A stretch of 64,000 nucleotides of DNA from Cohnella ginsengisoli (GCF_029525555.1 NZ_JAPDHZ010000007.1:20150-84149), one strand, 5' to 3'. Shown: positions 1 through 9,691, counted from the first letter of the stretch. Translations and numbers: made by a program. The notes: a model not told the origin generated them from the letters alone.

Positions 1-1
1 C

Positions 2-325
2 GCGCTGGCGGTGCCGGTCAAGGACACGATCAAGCTGTCGGACGGCGGCGGGATGATCGTGTCGACGCCGGAGCGGAGCCTGCTGTGGGCGGTTCAGACG
101 CCGCAGGCGTTCGGCCGCGTGGAGCTGATGGACGCCCACGAGCGCGCGCGCCGCGAGGGCGCGCAGGCGACGGACGACGCGATGCTGCTCGAGCGGCTCG
201 GCCGCAAGGTGGCCATCGTGGAGAGCGATTATGCCAACTTGAAAATAACGACGCCGGAGGACCTGCCCATCGCCGAATTGCTGCTGGAACGGCGCCGGCG
301 CGACGGATTGGAGCGAAACGAATGA
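2..325 (+). CDS. ispD: 2-C-methyl-D-erythritol 4-phosphate cytidylyltransferase, C-terminal part
   Basis: The reading frame enters from the left edge, so only the last 107 codons are present. The enzyme transfers CMP to methylerythritol phosphate in the non-mevalonate isoprenoid pathway. Visible family features are the segment VKDTIK, the stretch TPQAF, the acidic TDDAMLLE region and the end motif NLKITTPEDL, all typical of the IspD C-terminal half. The stop overlaps the ispF start by four bases (ATGA), which implies translational coupling. IspD and IspF act two steps apart in the same pathway, so the pairing supports the call. Confidence 0.93.
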   Translation, partial: ALAVPVKDTIKLSDGGGMIVSTPERSLLWAVQTPQAFGRVELMDAHERARREGAQATDDAMLLERLGRKVAIVESDYANLKITTPEDLPIAELLLERRRRDGLERNE

Positions 326-801
326 TTAGAGTAGGACAAGGCTTTGACGTACATCAGCTTACGGAAGGCCGCGCATGCATTATCGGCGGCGTTCGCATCC
401 CGTACGAGAAGGGACTGCTCGGCCATTCCGACGCCGACGTGCTGCTGCACGCGATCAGCGACGCCGTGCTCGGCGCGCTGGCGTTGGGCGATATCGGCAA
501 GCATTTTCCCGATACGGACGAGGCCTTCAAGGATGCGGACAGCGTCGTGCTGCTCGAGCGGGTATGGGCGCTCGCGACGGAGCGCGGCTACCGGCTCGGC
601 AACGTCGACGCGACGATCATCGCGCAGGCGCCCAAGATGGCTCCGCATATTCCGGCAATGGTCGACGTGATCGCGCGCGCGCTCGGAGGCGAGGCCGATC
701 AAGTGAACGTGAAGGCGACGACCTCGGAGCGGCTCGGCTTCACGGGACGGGGCGAGGGCATCGCCGCGCAGGCGGTCGTCTTGCTCGCGAAGGAAGCATA
801 A
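322..801 (+). CDS. ispF: 2-C-methyl-D-erythritol 2,4-cyclodiphosphate synthase
   Basis: This 159-residue protein has the usual IspF length. The enzyme cyclises the CDP-methylerythritol phosphate intermediate with loss of CMP in the non-mevalonate isoprenoid pathway and works as a trimer. The metal ligands expected for the family are visible: Asp9 and His11 in GFDVH and His43 in LLHAI. The conserved GHSDAD (34-39) and DIGKHFPDTD (57-66) motifs are also present. The ATG lies inside the ispD stop region. The gene is followed after about 25 bases by gltX, as in B. subtilis. Confidence 0.97.
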   Translation: MIRVGQGFDVHQLTEGRACIIGGVRIPYEKGLLGHSDADVLLHAISDAVLGALALGDIGKHFPDTDEAFKDADSVVLLERVWALATERGYRLGNVDATIIAQAPKMAPHIPAMVDVIARALGGEADQVNVKATTSERLGFTGRGEGIAAQAVVLLAKEA

Positions 802-826
802 GGAACGGGAACGGAGGAGCATGAAC

Positions 827-2321
827 ATGAGCAACGGACAAACCGGCAAGGTGAGGGTTCGCTACGCGCCGAGCCCGACGGGGCATCTGCATATCGGCAA
901 CGCGCGCACCGCTATTTTTAATTATTTATTCGCGCGCCATCACGGCGGGGACTTCATCATCCGCATCGAGGACACCGACGTCAAGCGCAACGTCGCGGGC
1001 GGCGAGGAGAGCCAGCTGACCTATCTCAAGTGGCTGGGGGGTCGATTGGGACGAGAGCGTGGACCGGCGTGGGGATAATGGGGATTACGGCCCGTACCGG
1101 CAGACCGAACGACTGCATATTTACGACGCGTACACCAAGCAACTGCTGGAGCGCGGGCTCGCTTACCGCTGCTACGCGACCGAGGAAGAGCTCGAGGCGG
1201 AGCGCGAGGAGCAGCTCGCGCGCGGCGAGACGCCGGCGTACTCTGGCAAGTACCGCGACATTACGAAGGAGCACGAGGAGCGGCTGATCGCGGAGGGGCG
1301 CATTCCGGCGATTCGTTTTCGCGTGCCGGAGGGCCGCACGTATACCTTCGACGATCTGGTCAAAGGCGAGATCACGTTCCGTTCCGAGGATTTCGGCGAC
1401 TTCGTCATCGTCAAGCGCGACGGCATCCCGACTTACAACTACGCGGTAGCCGTGGACGACCATCTGATGGCGATCAGCCACGTGCTGCGGGGCGAGGACC
1501 ACATCACCAACACGCCGCGCCAGCTCATGATCTATGAGGCATTCGACTGGGAACCGCCGGCGTTCGGCCACATGACCCTCATCGTCAACGAGAGCCGCAA
1601 GAAGCTGTCCAAGCGCGACGAGTCGATCGTCCAGTTCATCGAGCAGTACGACGGTCTCGGCTATTTGCCGGAGGCGCTGTTCAACTTCATCACGCTGCTG
1701 GGCTGGTCGCCGGAGGGCGAAGAGGAGATTTTCACCCGCGAACAGTTCATCGAGATCTTCAAGGCGGAGCGGCTGTCCAAGAGCCCGGCCGTGTTCGATA
1801 CGGTGAAGCTCAACTGGATCAACCAGCATTATCTGAAAAGCGTATCGCCGGAGCGTCTGCTCGAGCTGTGCCTGCCCCACCTGAAAAAGGCGGGCCGCAT
1901 CGCCGAGCAGCCTGACGAGCGGGAGATGACTTGGGCCGCGGCGCTCGTGACGCTGCTGCGCGAGCATTTGCGCTACGGCGCGGAGATCGTGCCGCTGTCC
2001 GAGCTGTTCGTCCGCGAGCGGATCGAAGTCGACGACGAGGCGCGCGAAGTGCTGGCCGATCCGCAGGTGCCGACCGTGCTGAACGCGTTCGCGGGACAGA
2101 TCGAAGCCGCCGGCGAAGAAGGCTTCACGGTCGAAGGCATGAAGGCGCTCGTCAAGGCGGTGCAGACGGAGACCGGCGCCAAAGGCAAAGGCCTTTTCAT
2201 GCCGATCCGGGTGGCGCTGACCGGCCAGATGCACGGGCCGGACCTGAACGGCACGATCTGGCTGCTCGGACGCGACCGCGTGCTCTCGCGGCTGCGGGAG
2301 ACGGCGGCTTCGCTCGGCTGA
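827..2321 (+). CDS. gltX: glutamyl-tRNA synthetase (apparent frameshift)
   Basis: This class I aminoacyl-tRNA synthetase charges tRNA-Glu, and in this lineage probably also tRNA-Gln for later amidation. The HIGH-type motif is HIGN at residues 22-25, and the KMSKS-type motif is KLSKR near base 1605. The frame breaks at a run of six G at 1036-1041. Removing one G gives the expected WLGVDWDESVDR and one continuous 497-residue enzyme. ATG 827 is chosen over ATG 821 because GGAGGAG (813-819) sits 7 bases upstream of it. An essential enzyme cannot be truncated at 80 residues, so a sequencing error is the best explanation. Confidence 0.95.
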
Positions 2322-2640
2322 GCGCAGGTTCGGCTTCGGCCGGGCCGGGATTGAGCGGGGGAGAATGTACGATGGTGTATTGGGATAGCGGACATTCTTA
2401 CCGATAATTTGCCTTGGAGGCAGTGAGCGAGGACAGGATAGCGGAAGTTTTTACCGCTATTGCCTTCTTGGCGGCGAGCGGAGGCGTGATGGCGGATTTG
2501 CGGGCGTTATTATCCTCGATTCGCCGTACCATAGAGCGTTAGCGAGCATGCGGGTTGCAGTCGGGCCCGGCTCCGTACGTTTGGGGCGCTCGCGGGCTTC
2601 AATCCCAGCTGAGCGTTCCGCTCTTGCCCGCCCGAGCCCC
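2322..2640. other. non-coding stretch between gltX and the cysE promoter
   Basis: I see no protein gene with good codon use or a ribosome binding site here. The left part holds an imperfect direct repeat, listed separately. The rest is GC-rich sequence with no hairpin followed by a T-run, so the end of the gltX transcript is not obvious. Confidence 0.5.
2383..2466. repeat. two imperfect copies of a 31-base palindromic element
   Basis: A segment starting GGATAGCGGACATTCTTACC at 2383 recurs 53 bases later at 2436 as GGATAGCGGAAGTTTTTACC, and both continue into a similar tail ending in TTGCC. The second copy folds as a hairpin: ATAGCGG pairs with CCGCTAT around a 9-base T-rich loop. The first copy pairs less well. 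A palindromic motif repeated in a gap between genes resembles bacterial REP or MITE-like elements. Copy number elsewhere in the genome cannot be judged from this window. Confidence 0.55.
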
Positions 2641-2669
2641 TTGCCACCGTCGGGACGTTGCACTATACT
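2641..2669 (+). promoter_or_regulatory. sigma-A promoter for the cysE-cysS T-box transcript
   Basis: TTGCCA at 2641-2646 and TATACT at 2664-2669 are separated by 17 bases. Transcription would begin near 2676, just before the first stem of the T-box leader. Confidence 0.75.
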
Positions 2670-2675
2670 TGCTGT

Positions 2676-3000
2676 AATAGCGACGAACAGGAGAGTACGC
2701 CACGACGAGGAGCGGCCAGAGAGGACTGTCTAGGGTGAGAGCAGTCTCGTATCCGACGTGGGGGGAAATGCGCCTGGGAGCCGCAGCGCCGAGCGGAGCG
2801 CCGGACGCCGCCGATTCGATCCCTTCGAATCGGCCGGCCGGCCAGCTTGCGTTAGGCGTTGCCGGGGGGCCCCGTTAACGGCCGAATGAGACGGGCGATT
2901 CGCCGCGCCTTGCTGGAAGAGCAAGAGCGCCGGTCGCCCAAGCAGAGTGGGACCGCGTCAGAAGACGCCTCTGCAGCGAGAGCTGCCGAGGCGTCTTTTT
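2676..3000 (+). promoter_or_regulatory. T-box riboswitch specific for tRNA-Cys
   Basis: The conserved T-box sequence AGAGTGGGACCGCG is at 2944-2957, directly before a terminator hairpin. In Stem I, CAGG (2688-2691) can pair with CCTG (2773-2776). Above that, GAGAGTA (2691-2697) faces GGGGAAATGC, and CCACG can pair with CGTGG on the far side. This places TGC (2769-2771), a cysteine codon, in the specifier position. T-box RNAs bind uncharged tRNA and then form an antiterminator. Here uncharged tRNA-Cys would turn on serine acetyltransferase and Cys-tRNA synthetase. The T-box call rests on direct sequence; the codon assignment is my hand folding. Confidence 0.9.
2962..3000 (+). terminator. T-box regulated terminator
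   Basis: AAGACGCCTC (2962-2971) pairs with GAGGCGTCTT (2988-2997) and is followed by T residues. It lies immediately downstream of the T-box sequence, as required for tRNA-dependent antitermination. Confidence 0.9.
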
Positions 3001-3084
3001 GCGCACGCGCGTCGCGGCGCAGCTCCCGCGATCGTTTCGCATCCTTCGATATTTATGGCAGCACACATCAAGGGGGGGAAGAAC

Positions 3085-3900
3085 ATGGGCTTCTGGGAGA
3101 CGGTGCGTTCCGACGTAGAAGCGGTGTTCGAAAACGATCCGGCGGCCCGGAGCCGGTTCGAGGTCATCTTCACGTATTCGGGGCTGCACGCCATCTGGGC
3201 GCACAAAATCGCGCACGGCTTTTTCAAGCGAAGATGGTTCACCGCGGCGCGCGTCATCTCGCAGGTGAGCCGATTCATGACCGGCATCGAGATTCACCCC
3301 GGCGCGAAGATCGGCCGCAAGCTGTTCATCGACCACGGGATGGGCGTCGTCATCGGGGAGACCTGCGAGATCGGGGACGAGGTCGTCATTTACCAAGGCG
3401 TGACGCTCGGCGGGACCGGCAAGGAGAAAGGCAAGCGCCACCCGACGATCGGCAACCGCGTCGTCATCGCTTCGGGCGCCAAAGTATTGGGTTCGTTCAA
3501 AGTGGGCGACAATTCCAATATAGGCGCGAACTCCGTCGTGCTCCGGGAGGTGCCGCCGGACAGCACGGTCGTAGGCATTCCGGGACGCGTCGTGAAGCGG
3601 GGCGGCCAGCGGATCGGCGATCGCCTCGACCATACGAACCTGCCGGACCCGGTCATCGAGACGTTCCGCTTCATGCAGAAGGAGATCGACGATCTCAAAG
3701 GCGAGCTGGAGCACCTGAAGCGGGAGCGCAGCGGTTACTTCGATCCGCCGCCGCTCGAGCTCAAGGCCAAATGCGACTCGTCCGCCGACAGCGGCCACGG
3801 CGAGCCGCCCGAAGGCGATGCCGCCCCGGCGGAAGACCGCGAGCGCCAAGCAGAACCCGTTTATTCTTCCGCCCGTTCAAGAACCTCAAAGGAGCCATAA
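3085..3900 (+). CDS. cysE: serine O-acetyltransferase
   Basis: The enzyme acetylates L-serine with acetyl-CoA to make O-acetylserine, the carbon skeleton for cysteine. The left-handed beta-helix hexapeptide repeats run from about residue 68 to 172, and DHGMG (83-87) carries the probable catalytic histidine. The ATG at 3085 follows an AGGGGGGG ribosome binding site. At 271 residues it is longer than the B. subtilis enzyme (about 217). The extra C-terminal part is a charged, coiled-coil-like stretch ending in a low-complexity tail. It lies directly downstream of a Cys T-box and 6 bases before cysS, so both respond to cysteine supply. Confidence 0.96.
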   Translation: MGFWETVRSDVEAVFENDPAARSRFEVIFTYSGLHAIWAHKIAHGFFKRRWFTAARVISQVSRFMTGIEIHPGAKIGRKLFIDHGMGVVIGETCEIGDEVVIYQGVTLGGTGKEKGKRHPTIGNRVVIASGAKVLGSFKVGDNSNIGANSVVLREVPPDSTVVGIPGRVVKRGGQRIGDRLDHTNLPDPVIETFRFMQKEIDDLKGELEHLKRERSGYFDPPPLELKAKCDSSADSGHGEPPEGDAAPAEDRERQAEPVYSSARSRTSKEP

Positions 3901-3906
3901 TCGACC

Positions 3907-5294
<1,388 letters not shown>

Positions 5295-5310
<16 letters not shown>

Positions 5311-5792
5311 CGGAGCTTCGCACGAACGTACCGCCGCTTCCGGTCATCGCGCCGGAGCTGCCGCCGGACCAGCCGGTCAACCTGCTCAATCCGATCGTGC
5401 TCGCTTACGTCGGAGACGCGGTGTTCGAGGTGTATATCCGTCAGCGGCTGATCGCTTCCGCGTCGCGCAAGCCGCACGAGCTGCACAAGGCGGCTACCCG
5501 GTACGTGTCCGCCGCCGCGCAGGCGCGGCTGCTGGCTCGGTGGGCGCCGCTGTTGACGGAGGAAGAGGCGGACATGGCGAGGCGCGGCCGCAACGCGAAG
5601 TCGGGATCGCCGCCGCGCAATGCGGATCCGGGCGATTACCGCCACGCGACCGGCCTGGAGGCGCTGGTCGGCTATTCATATTACCGCGGGGAGCGGGAGC
5701 GGCTCGAGACGTTGGTCGGGCTGGCTTTCGAACCTGAAGATACGAAGCCGGAGGGGTCCGCGGGACCCGGGCGAAAGGAAGAGACGACATGA
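5295..5792 (+). CDS. mrnC: Mini-ribonuclease III
   Basis: Mini-III matures 23S rRNA ends in Bacillota by double-strand cleavage. It has the RNase III catalytic fold but lacks the dsRNA-binding domain, which fits the 165-residue length. The motif YVGDAVFEVYIRQRL holds the conserved acidic residues, and NAKSGSPPRN is a typical family segment. The start could be GTG 5295, with AAGGGA 5 bases upstream, or ATG 5307, which overlaps the cysS stop as ATGA. The gene sits in the conserved order cysS-mrnC-rlmB. Confidence 0.95.
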
Positions 5793-6952
5793 GCAGCAAT
5801 CGCAGCAATCGCCCGGGAGGACCGGGGAAAACGGAACGTCCGGCGCGCGGCGCCGGCGGTCCGGCCGCCTTTGGCGGGACGGGCGCAGGGAGCCGGGACG
5901 GGCGCCGACAAGCGGAAGGCCGCTCGAGCGGCCGCGACGAAGGGCGGCCGGCCGATCGGCGCGCGGCGGACAGGCCGTCTGCGGTCGCTGGGCGCAAGCC
6001 CGCCGGAGGCGGCGGCTACAAGCCCGGCTTCGCGGCGGACCGCAGGGGCGGAGCCGGACAGCCGGCGCAAGGCCGCCGGCATGAAGACGCTGTCGAGCGC
6101 GAGACGCGCGCGCGCGTCTCGGCATTTGAGGACGAAGCGGCCGAAGCTGTGTCGGCGGACGAGGCGGACGGCGAAGGCGAGCAGTACCTGGCCGGCAAGC
6201 ATCCGGTACTCGAGGCGCTTAAGGCGGGGCGCGCGCTGAACAAGATCTGGCTCTCGAATCAGGCGCAGAAAAGCCTCGTTCAGCCGATTCTGGAGGAGGC
6301 CAAGGGCCGCGGTGTCGTCGTGCAGTATGCCGACAAGCGCAAGCTGGACAGCCTCGCGCCCGGCATCCAGCACCAAGGGGTCGTGGCGCAGGCGGCGGCG
6401 GTATCGTACGCCGAGCCCGAAGAGCTGCTCGCCCGGGCGGCCGAGCGCGGAGAGGCGCCCCTGATCGTGCTGCTCGACGAGGTCGAGGATCCGCACAACC
6501 TCGGCTCCATCCTGCGGTCGGTCGACTGCACGGGCGCCCATGGCGTCATCGTGCCGAAGCGCCGCAGCGCGAGCCTCACGGCCGTCGTCGCCAAGACGAG
6601 CGCGGGCGCGGTCGAATACGTGCCCGTCGCGCGGGTGTCCAACCTGGCGCAGACGATCGACCGGCTGAAGGAAGCCGGCGTCTGGATCGCGGGCGCGGCC
6701 GGCGAGGCGAAGGCCGACGTCTACGCGACGGACCTGACCGGACCGATCGCGATCGTCATCGGCAGCGAAGGCAAGGGCTTGTCCCGCCTCATCCGCGAGA
6801 AATGCGATTTCCTGATCTCCCTGCCGATGTTCGGCAAGCTCAACTCGCTCAACGCTTCGGTCGCCGCGGGCATCATCCTCTACGAAGCCGTGCGTCAGCG
6901 GCTCGCGAAGCGCGGCGGCGGTCCGGGCAAGGGCGGCCATGCTTCGCCGTGA
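5789..6952 (+). CDS. rlmB: 23S rRNA 2'-O-methyltransferase RlmB/TrmH family
   Basis: This SpoU/TrmH-family enzyme methylates a ribose in 23S rRNA using S-adenosylmethionine. The RNA-binding domain begins near residue 132 (YLAGKHPVLEAL). The knotted catalytic domain shows EDPHNLGSILRSVDC, IVIGSEGKGLSRLI and LNSLNASVAAGI. The first 105 or so residues are unusual: very rich in Arg, Gly and Ala, then acidic to about 130, with no resemblance to a folded domain. The core alone matches the usual length of about 250. The start overlaps the mrnC stop by four bases. Confidence 0.93.
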   Translation: MSSNRSNRPGGPGKTERPARGAGGPAAFGGTGAGSRDGRRQAEGRSSGRDEGRPADRRAADRPSAVAGRKPAGGGGYKPGFAADRRGGAGQPAQGRRHEDAVERETRARVSAFEDEAAEAVSADEADGEGEQYLAGKHPVLEALKAGRALNKIWLSNQAQKSLVQPILEEAKGRGVVVQYADKRKLDSLAPGIQHQGVVAQAAAVSYAEPEELLARAAERGEAPLIVLLDEVEDPHNLGSILRSVDCTGAHGVIVPKRRSASLTAVVAKTSAGAVEYVPVARVSNLAQTIDRLKEAGVWIAGAAGEAKADVYATDLTGPIAIVIGSEGKGLSRLIREKCDFLISLPMFGKLNSLNASVAAGIILYEAVRQRLAKRGGGPGKGGHASP

Positions 6953-7490
6953 GGACGTGCTCATCGTCGACGGCTATAACATGATCGGCGCGTGGCCCGA
7001 GTTGGACCGCCTGAAGGCGACCCGGCTCGAGGACGCGCGCGACAGGCTGCTCGACATGCTGGCGGATTACCAAGGTTATCTGGGGCTGAAGGTCATCGTC
7101 GTATTCGACGCGTTCCGCGTGCCCGGCGTCGGCGCGAAGTTCAAGCAGCATCGGCTCGGCGTCGTTTACACCCGCGAGAAAGAAACGGCCGACGAATGCA
7201 TCGAGCGGCTCGTCGGCGAGGTGACGTCGGTACGGCGGGACGTCTACGTCGCCACTTCCGACCAGACCGAACAGCACGTGGCGTTCGGGCGCGGCGCGCT
7301 GCGGCTGTCCGCGCGCGAGCTGCTGCTCGCGGTGGAAGAGAGCCGGCGCGAGATCGGCAAGACGATCCGCAAGGCGCCGCCGCCCAAGCGCAACCCGCTG
7401 GGCAACGTGCTAAGCGACGACGTGGCGCGGGTCTTGGAGCAATGGCGCCGGGGCGAACGTGCGTCCGACGATTCGGGCGGTAAGTCCTAG
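6939..7490 (+). CDS. yacP: NYN/PIN-domain ribonuclease, YacP (Rae1) family
   Basis: This 183-residue protein has the NYN nuclease signature: an N-terminal LIVDGYNMIG with the first catalytic Asp, VIVVFDAFRV near residue 50, ETADECIERL, and VATSDQTEQ. In B. subtilis the equivalent protein, Rae1, cuts mRNA in the ribosomal A site. Position between rlmB and sigH matches that genome. It overlaps the rlmB end by 14 bases. The C-terminal tail is basic and may contact RNA. The family call is secure; the exact target here is inferred. Confidence 0.9.
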   Translation: MLRREDVLIVDGYNMIGAWPELDRLKATRLEDARDRLLDMLADYQGYLGLKVIVVFDAFRVPGVGAKFKQHRLGVVYTREKETADECIERLVGEVTSVRRDVYVATSDQTEQHVAFGRGALRLSARELLLAVEESRREIGKTIRKAPPPKRNPLGNVLSDDVARVLEQWRRGERASDDSGGKS

Positions 7491-7628
7491 GACCGGTGCG
7501 GACCGGGACCTGCTTCCCGCCGTCGCCGGGGCGACGGTCGAGTCCGATATAGGCTGCAAGTCTGTTCGCTAAAACGCAAACAAATGTCCGCATTGCCCGG
7601 AAGCCTTGAATTATAAGGGTTTTCTTCA

Positions 7629-7657
7629 TTGACGCTATGGGCTGCATCAAGTATATT
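7629..7657 (+). promoter_or_regulatory. sigma-A promoter for sigH
   Basis: TTGACG (7629-7634) and TATATT (7652-7657) are spaced by 17 bases, about 60 bases before the sigH start. Confidence 0.75.
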
Positions 7658-7716
7658 GGTAATAGTTTGGTAGATCCAGAGTGTATCCTGAATGTCTTGA
7701 AGCCGGAGGGATGACC

Positions 7717-8368
7717 GTGAGCGTCGACGTTAACGACCTTGTCACATATGAATACGACTTCAAGACCGACGAGGATATCGTCGAGTCGGTACGCGCGGGC
7801 GATTCCGAGGCACTGGAGTATTTGATCAATAAATATCGCAATTTCGTCCGGGCGAAGGCCCGTTCTTATTTTTTGATCGGCGCGGAGCGCGAGGACATCG
7901 TGCAGGAAGGCATGATCGGCCTGTACAAGTCGATTCGCGACTTCAAGGGGGGACAAGCTGGCCTCCTTCAAGGCTTTCGCGGAGCTGTGCATCACGCGCC
8001 AGATCATCACCGCGATCAAGACCGCGACCCGGCAGAAGCATATTCCGCTCAATTCATACGTTTCCCTGGACAAGCCGATCTACGACGAGGATTCGGACCG
8101 TACGCTGCTGGACGTCATCTGCGGCTCGCGCGTCTGCGATCCCGAGGAGATGATCATCAACCAGGAGGAGTTCTACGGTCTCGAGGACAAGATGTCCGAG
8201 ATTCTGAGCGATCTGGAGCGCAAGGTGCTGATGCTCTATTTAGACGGGCGCTCCTACCAGGAGATCGCCGTCGACCTCGACCGCCATGTCAAGTCCATCG
8301 ACAACGCGCTTCAGCGCGTGAAGCGCAAGCTGGAGCGATACTTGGAGGTCAGGGATATCGGTCTGTAG
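7717..8368 (+). CDS. sigH: RNA polymerase sigma-H factor (apparent frameshift)
   Basis: Sigma-H drives early sporulation and transition-state genes. Region 2 is clear in NKYRNFVRAKARSYF and EDIVQEGMIGLYKS, and region 4 in LDGRSYQEIAVDLDRHVKS. The frame breaks at six G (7947-7952). Removing one G gives DFKGDKLASFKAFAELC, matching the family, and the second half follows to 8368 (about 216 residues). GTG 7717 is preferred over ATG 7711 because GGAGGG ends at 7710, too close to the ATG. The break is interpreted as a homopolymer error, not a real mutation. Confidence 0.93.
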
Positions 8369-8408
8369 ACCGACCGAAGCCGTCAGCTACATAGAGGAGC
8401 GTACAGAG

Positions 8409-8436
8409 GCAGCGCCGGACGGCAGGCTGCTTTTTT
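8409..8436 (+). terminator. rho-independent terminator after sigH
   Basis: GCAGC (8409-8413) pairs with GCTGC (8426-8430), with additional CC/GG pairing inside, followed by six T. Confidence 0.75.
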
Positions 8437-8554
8437 CGTTTTTAAGGACGCTGCGCCTTGCCGGGTTTAAAGTTCGCATTCGTTTGGCTAGAATAGTAGA
8501 GAGCTCTGTGGCCGCAGAGTCTTAATAACGTCCCGCGCCTGCAGCCCGTACACG

Positions 8555-8600
8555 ATTGTCAAGCTTTCTCGTTGACAATGCCTATGGGCTATGATAAATT
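8555..8600 (+). promoter_or_regulatory. promoter of the rpmG-secE-nusG unit with an inverted repeat over the -35 box
   Basis: TTGACA is at 8572-8577, and TAAATT (8595-8600) lies 17 bases further; TATGAT just before it is an alternative core. The -35 box is the right arm of a perfect inverted repeat, ATTGTCAA (8555-8562) and TTGACAAT (8572-8579). A protein binding this dyad would block the promoter. A second, weaker promoter (TTTAAA 8466, TAGAAT 8489) may lie upstream. Confidence 0.6.
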
Positions 8601-8627
8601 ACTTTAGTAACCTTAAGGTGGAGTTTT

Positions 8628-8687
8628 ATGCGCAGCCCTGAATATGGTGTGATACGCCAGGTGTCGTTGTCGTACGTAACGGCTTAG
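8628..8687 (+). CDS. possible 19-residue leader peptide upstream of rpmG
   Basis: ATG 8628 is preceded at 4 bases by AAGGTGGAG (8615-8623) and opens a 19-codon frame ending at TAG 8685-8687. It lies about 20 bases after the promoter and before a nine-T run at 8712-8720. The peptide sequence (MRSPEYGVIRQVSLSYVTA) resembles nothing I know. The 3' part of the frame lies between ATACGCC and GGCGTAT, which can pair. Translation could therefore affect RNA folding ahead of rpmG. This is a candidate only. Confidence 0.35.
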   Translation: MRSPEYGVIRQVSLSYVTA

Positions 8688-8751
8688 GCGTATTAACCCG
8701 GATTCAATGTCTTTTTTTTTGTGATCTGGCACAGCCCGGGAGGTGGAACAG

Positions 8752-8901
8752 ATGCGGGTAATCATCACTCTCGCTTGCACGAACTGCAAGCAGCGGAATT
8801 ATGCGACGACCAAGAACAAGCGCACGCACTCCGATCGCATCGAACTGAAGAAGTTCTGCAAGTTCTGCAATGAGCACACGGCTCATCGCGAAACGCGCTA
8901 A
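8752..8901 (+). CDS. rpmG: 50S ribosomal protein L33
   Basis: This 49-residue protein has the zinc-type L33 pattern: CTNC near the N-terminus and CKFC near the C-terminus, with ending NEHTAHRETR. The ATG follows AGGTGG. It precedes secE by 20 bases, the same arrangement as in B. subtilis. Confidence 0.95.
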   Translation: MRVIITLACTNCKQRNYATTKNKRTHSDRIELKKFCKFCNEHTAHRETR

Positions 8902-8921
8902 GCTCTAGGAGGTTTTGGGAC

Positions 8922-9131
8922 GTGACTTTCCTGGCCAAAATGAAACAGAGCTTTGGGTCCTTTACTTCGTTCTTTGCCGATAGTTGGAGTGAACTGAAGA
9001 AGGTCCGCTGGCCCAAACGTAAAGAGTTGATCAGCTACACGCTCGTCGTTATCGTGACGGTGCTGATTGTTACGATTTACTTCTGGGTGCTGGACGTCAT
9101 CATTTCGCGCTTGATCGACCTCGTCATTTAA
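8922..9131 (+). CDS. secE: preprotein translocase subunit SecE
   Basis: This is a 69-residue, single-span SecE of the short Gram-positive type. The amphipathic segment SWSELKKVRWPKRKEL is the family signature and precedes one membrane helix of about 20 residues. SecE stabilises SecY in the membrane translocation channel. The GTG start lies 9 bases after AGGAGG. Co-transcription with nusG is universal in bacteria. Confidence 0.95.
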   Translation: MTFLAKMKQSFGSFTSFFADSWSELKKVRWPKRKELISYTLVVIVTVLIVTIYFWVLDVIISRLIDLVI

Positions 9132-9157
9132 CGCGGAACCCAAAGGTGGCTTTTCCG

Positions 9158-9691
9158 ATGGAAAAAAGATGGTATGTAGTACACACGTACTCCGGTTACG
9201 AGAACAAGGTTAAGACGAACTTGGAGAAACGCGTGGAATCGATGGGCATGCAGGACAAGATTTTCCGCGTGCTCGTGCCCATGGAGGAAGAGCTCGTCAA
9301 CAAGGACGGCAAGAAAAAGACCGTGATGCGCAAGGTGTATCCGGGCTACGTCCTCGTCGAGATGGTTCAGACGGACGATTCCTGGTACGTGGTCCGCAAC
9401 ACGCCCGGCGTCACCGGGTTTGTCGGATCGACCGGATCGGGATCGAAGCCTACGGCTCTGCTGCCCGAAGAAGTGGATCAGATTCTGAAACACATGGGCA
9501 TGGAGGAGCCGAAGCCGGTCATCGACTTCGAATTGAAGGAGAATGTCCGCGTCAAGGTAGGCCCCTTCGCGAACTTCGTCGGGTCGGTCGAAGAGATCCT
9601 TCACGACAAGAGCAAGCTGAAGGTGCACGTCAACATGTTCGGCAGAGAAACCCCGCTTGAGCTGGATTACACTCAGGTGGAGAAGATATAA
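9158..9691 (+). CDS. nusG: transcription termination/antitermination factor NusG
   Basis: The 177-residue protein starts MEKRWYVVHTYSGYE, the NGN domain that binds the RNA polymerase clamp. It ends with a KOW domain (VRVKVGPFANFVGSVEEI). PGYVLVEM and NTPGVTGFVG are conserved NusG motifs. ATG 9158 is used because AAAGGTGG lies 8 bases upstream. In rrn and ribosomal operons it works with the Nus complex and S10, both encoded nearby. Confidence 0.97.
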   Translation: MEKRWYVVHTYSGYENKVKTNLEKRVESMGMQDKIFRVLVPMEEELVNKDGKKKTVMRKVYPGYVLVEMVQTDDSWYVVRNTPGVTGFVGSTGSGSKPTALLPEEVDQILKHMGMEEPKPVIDFELKENVRVKVGPFANFVGSVEEILHDKSKLKVHVNMFGRETPLELDYTQVEKI

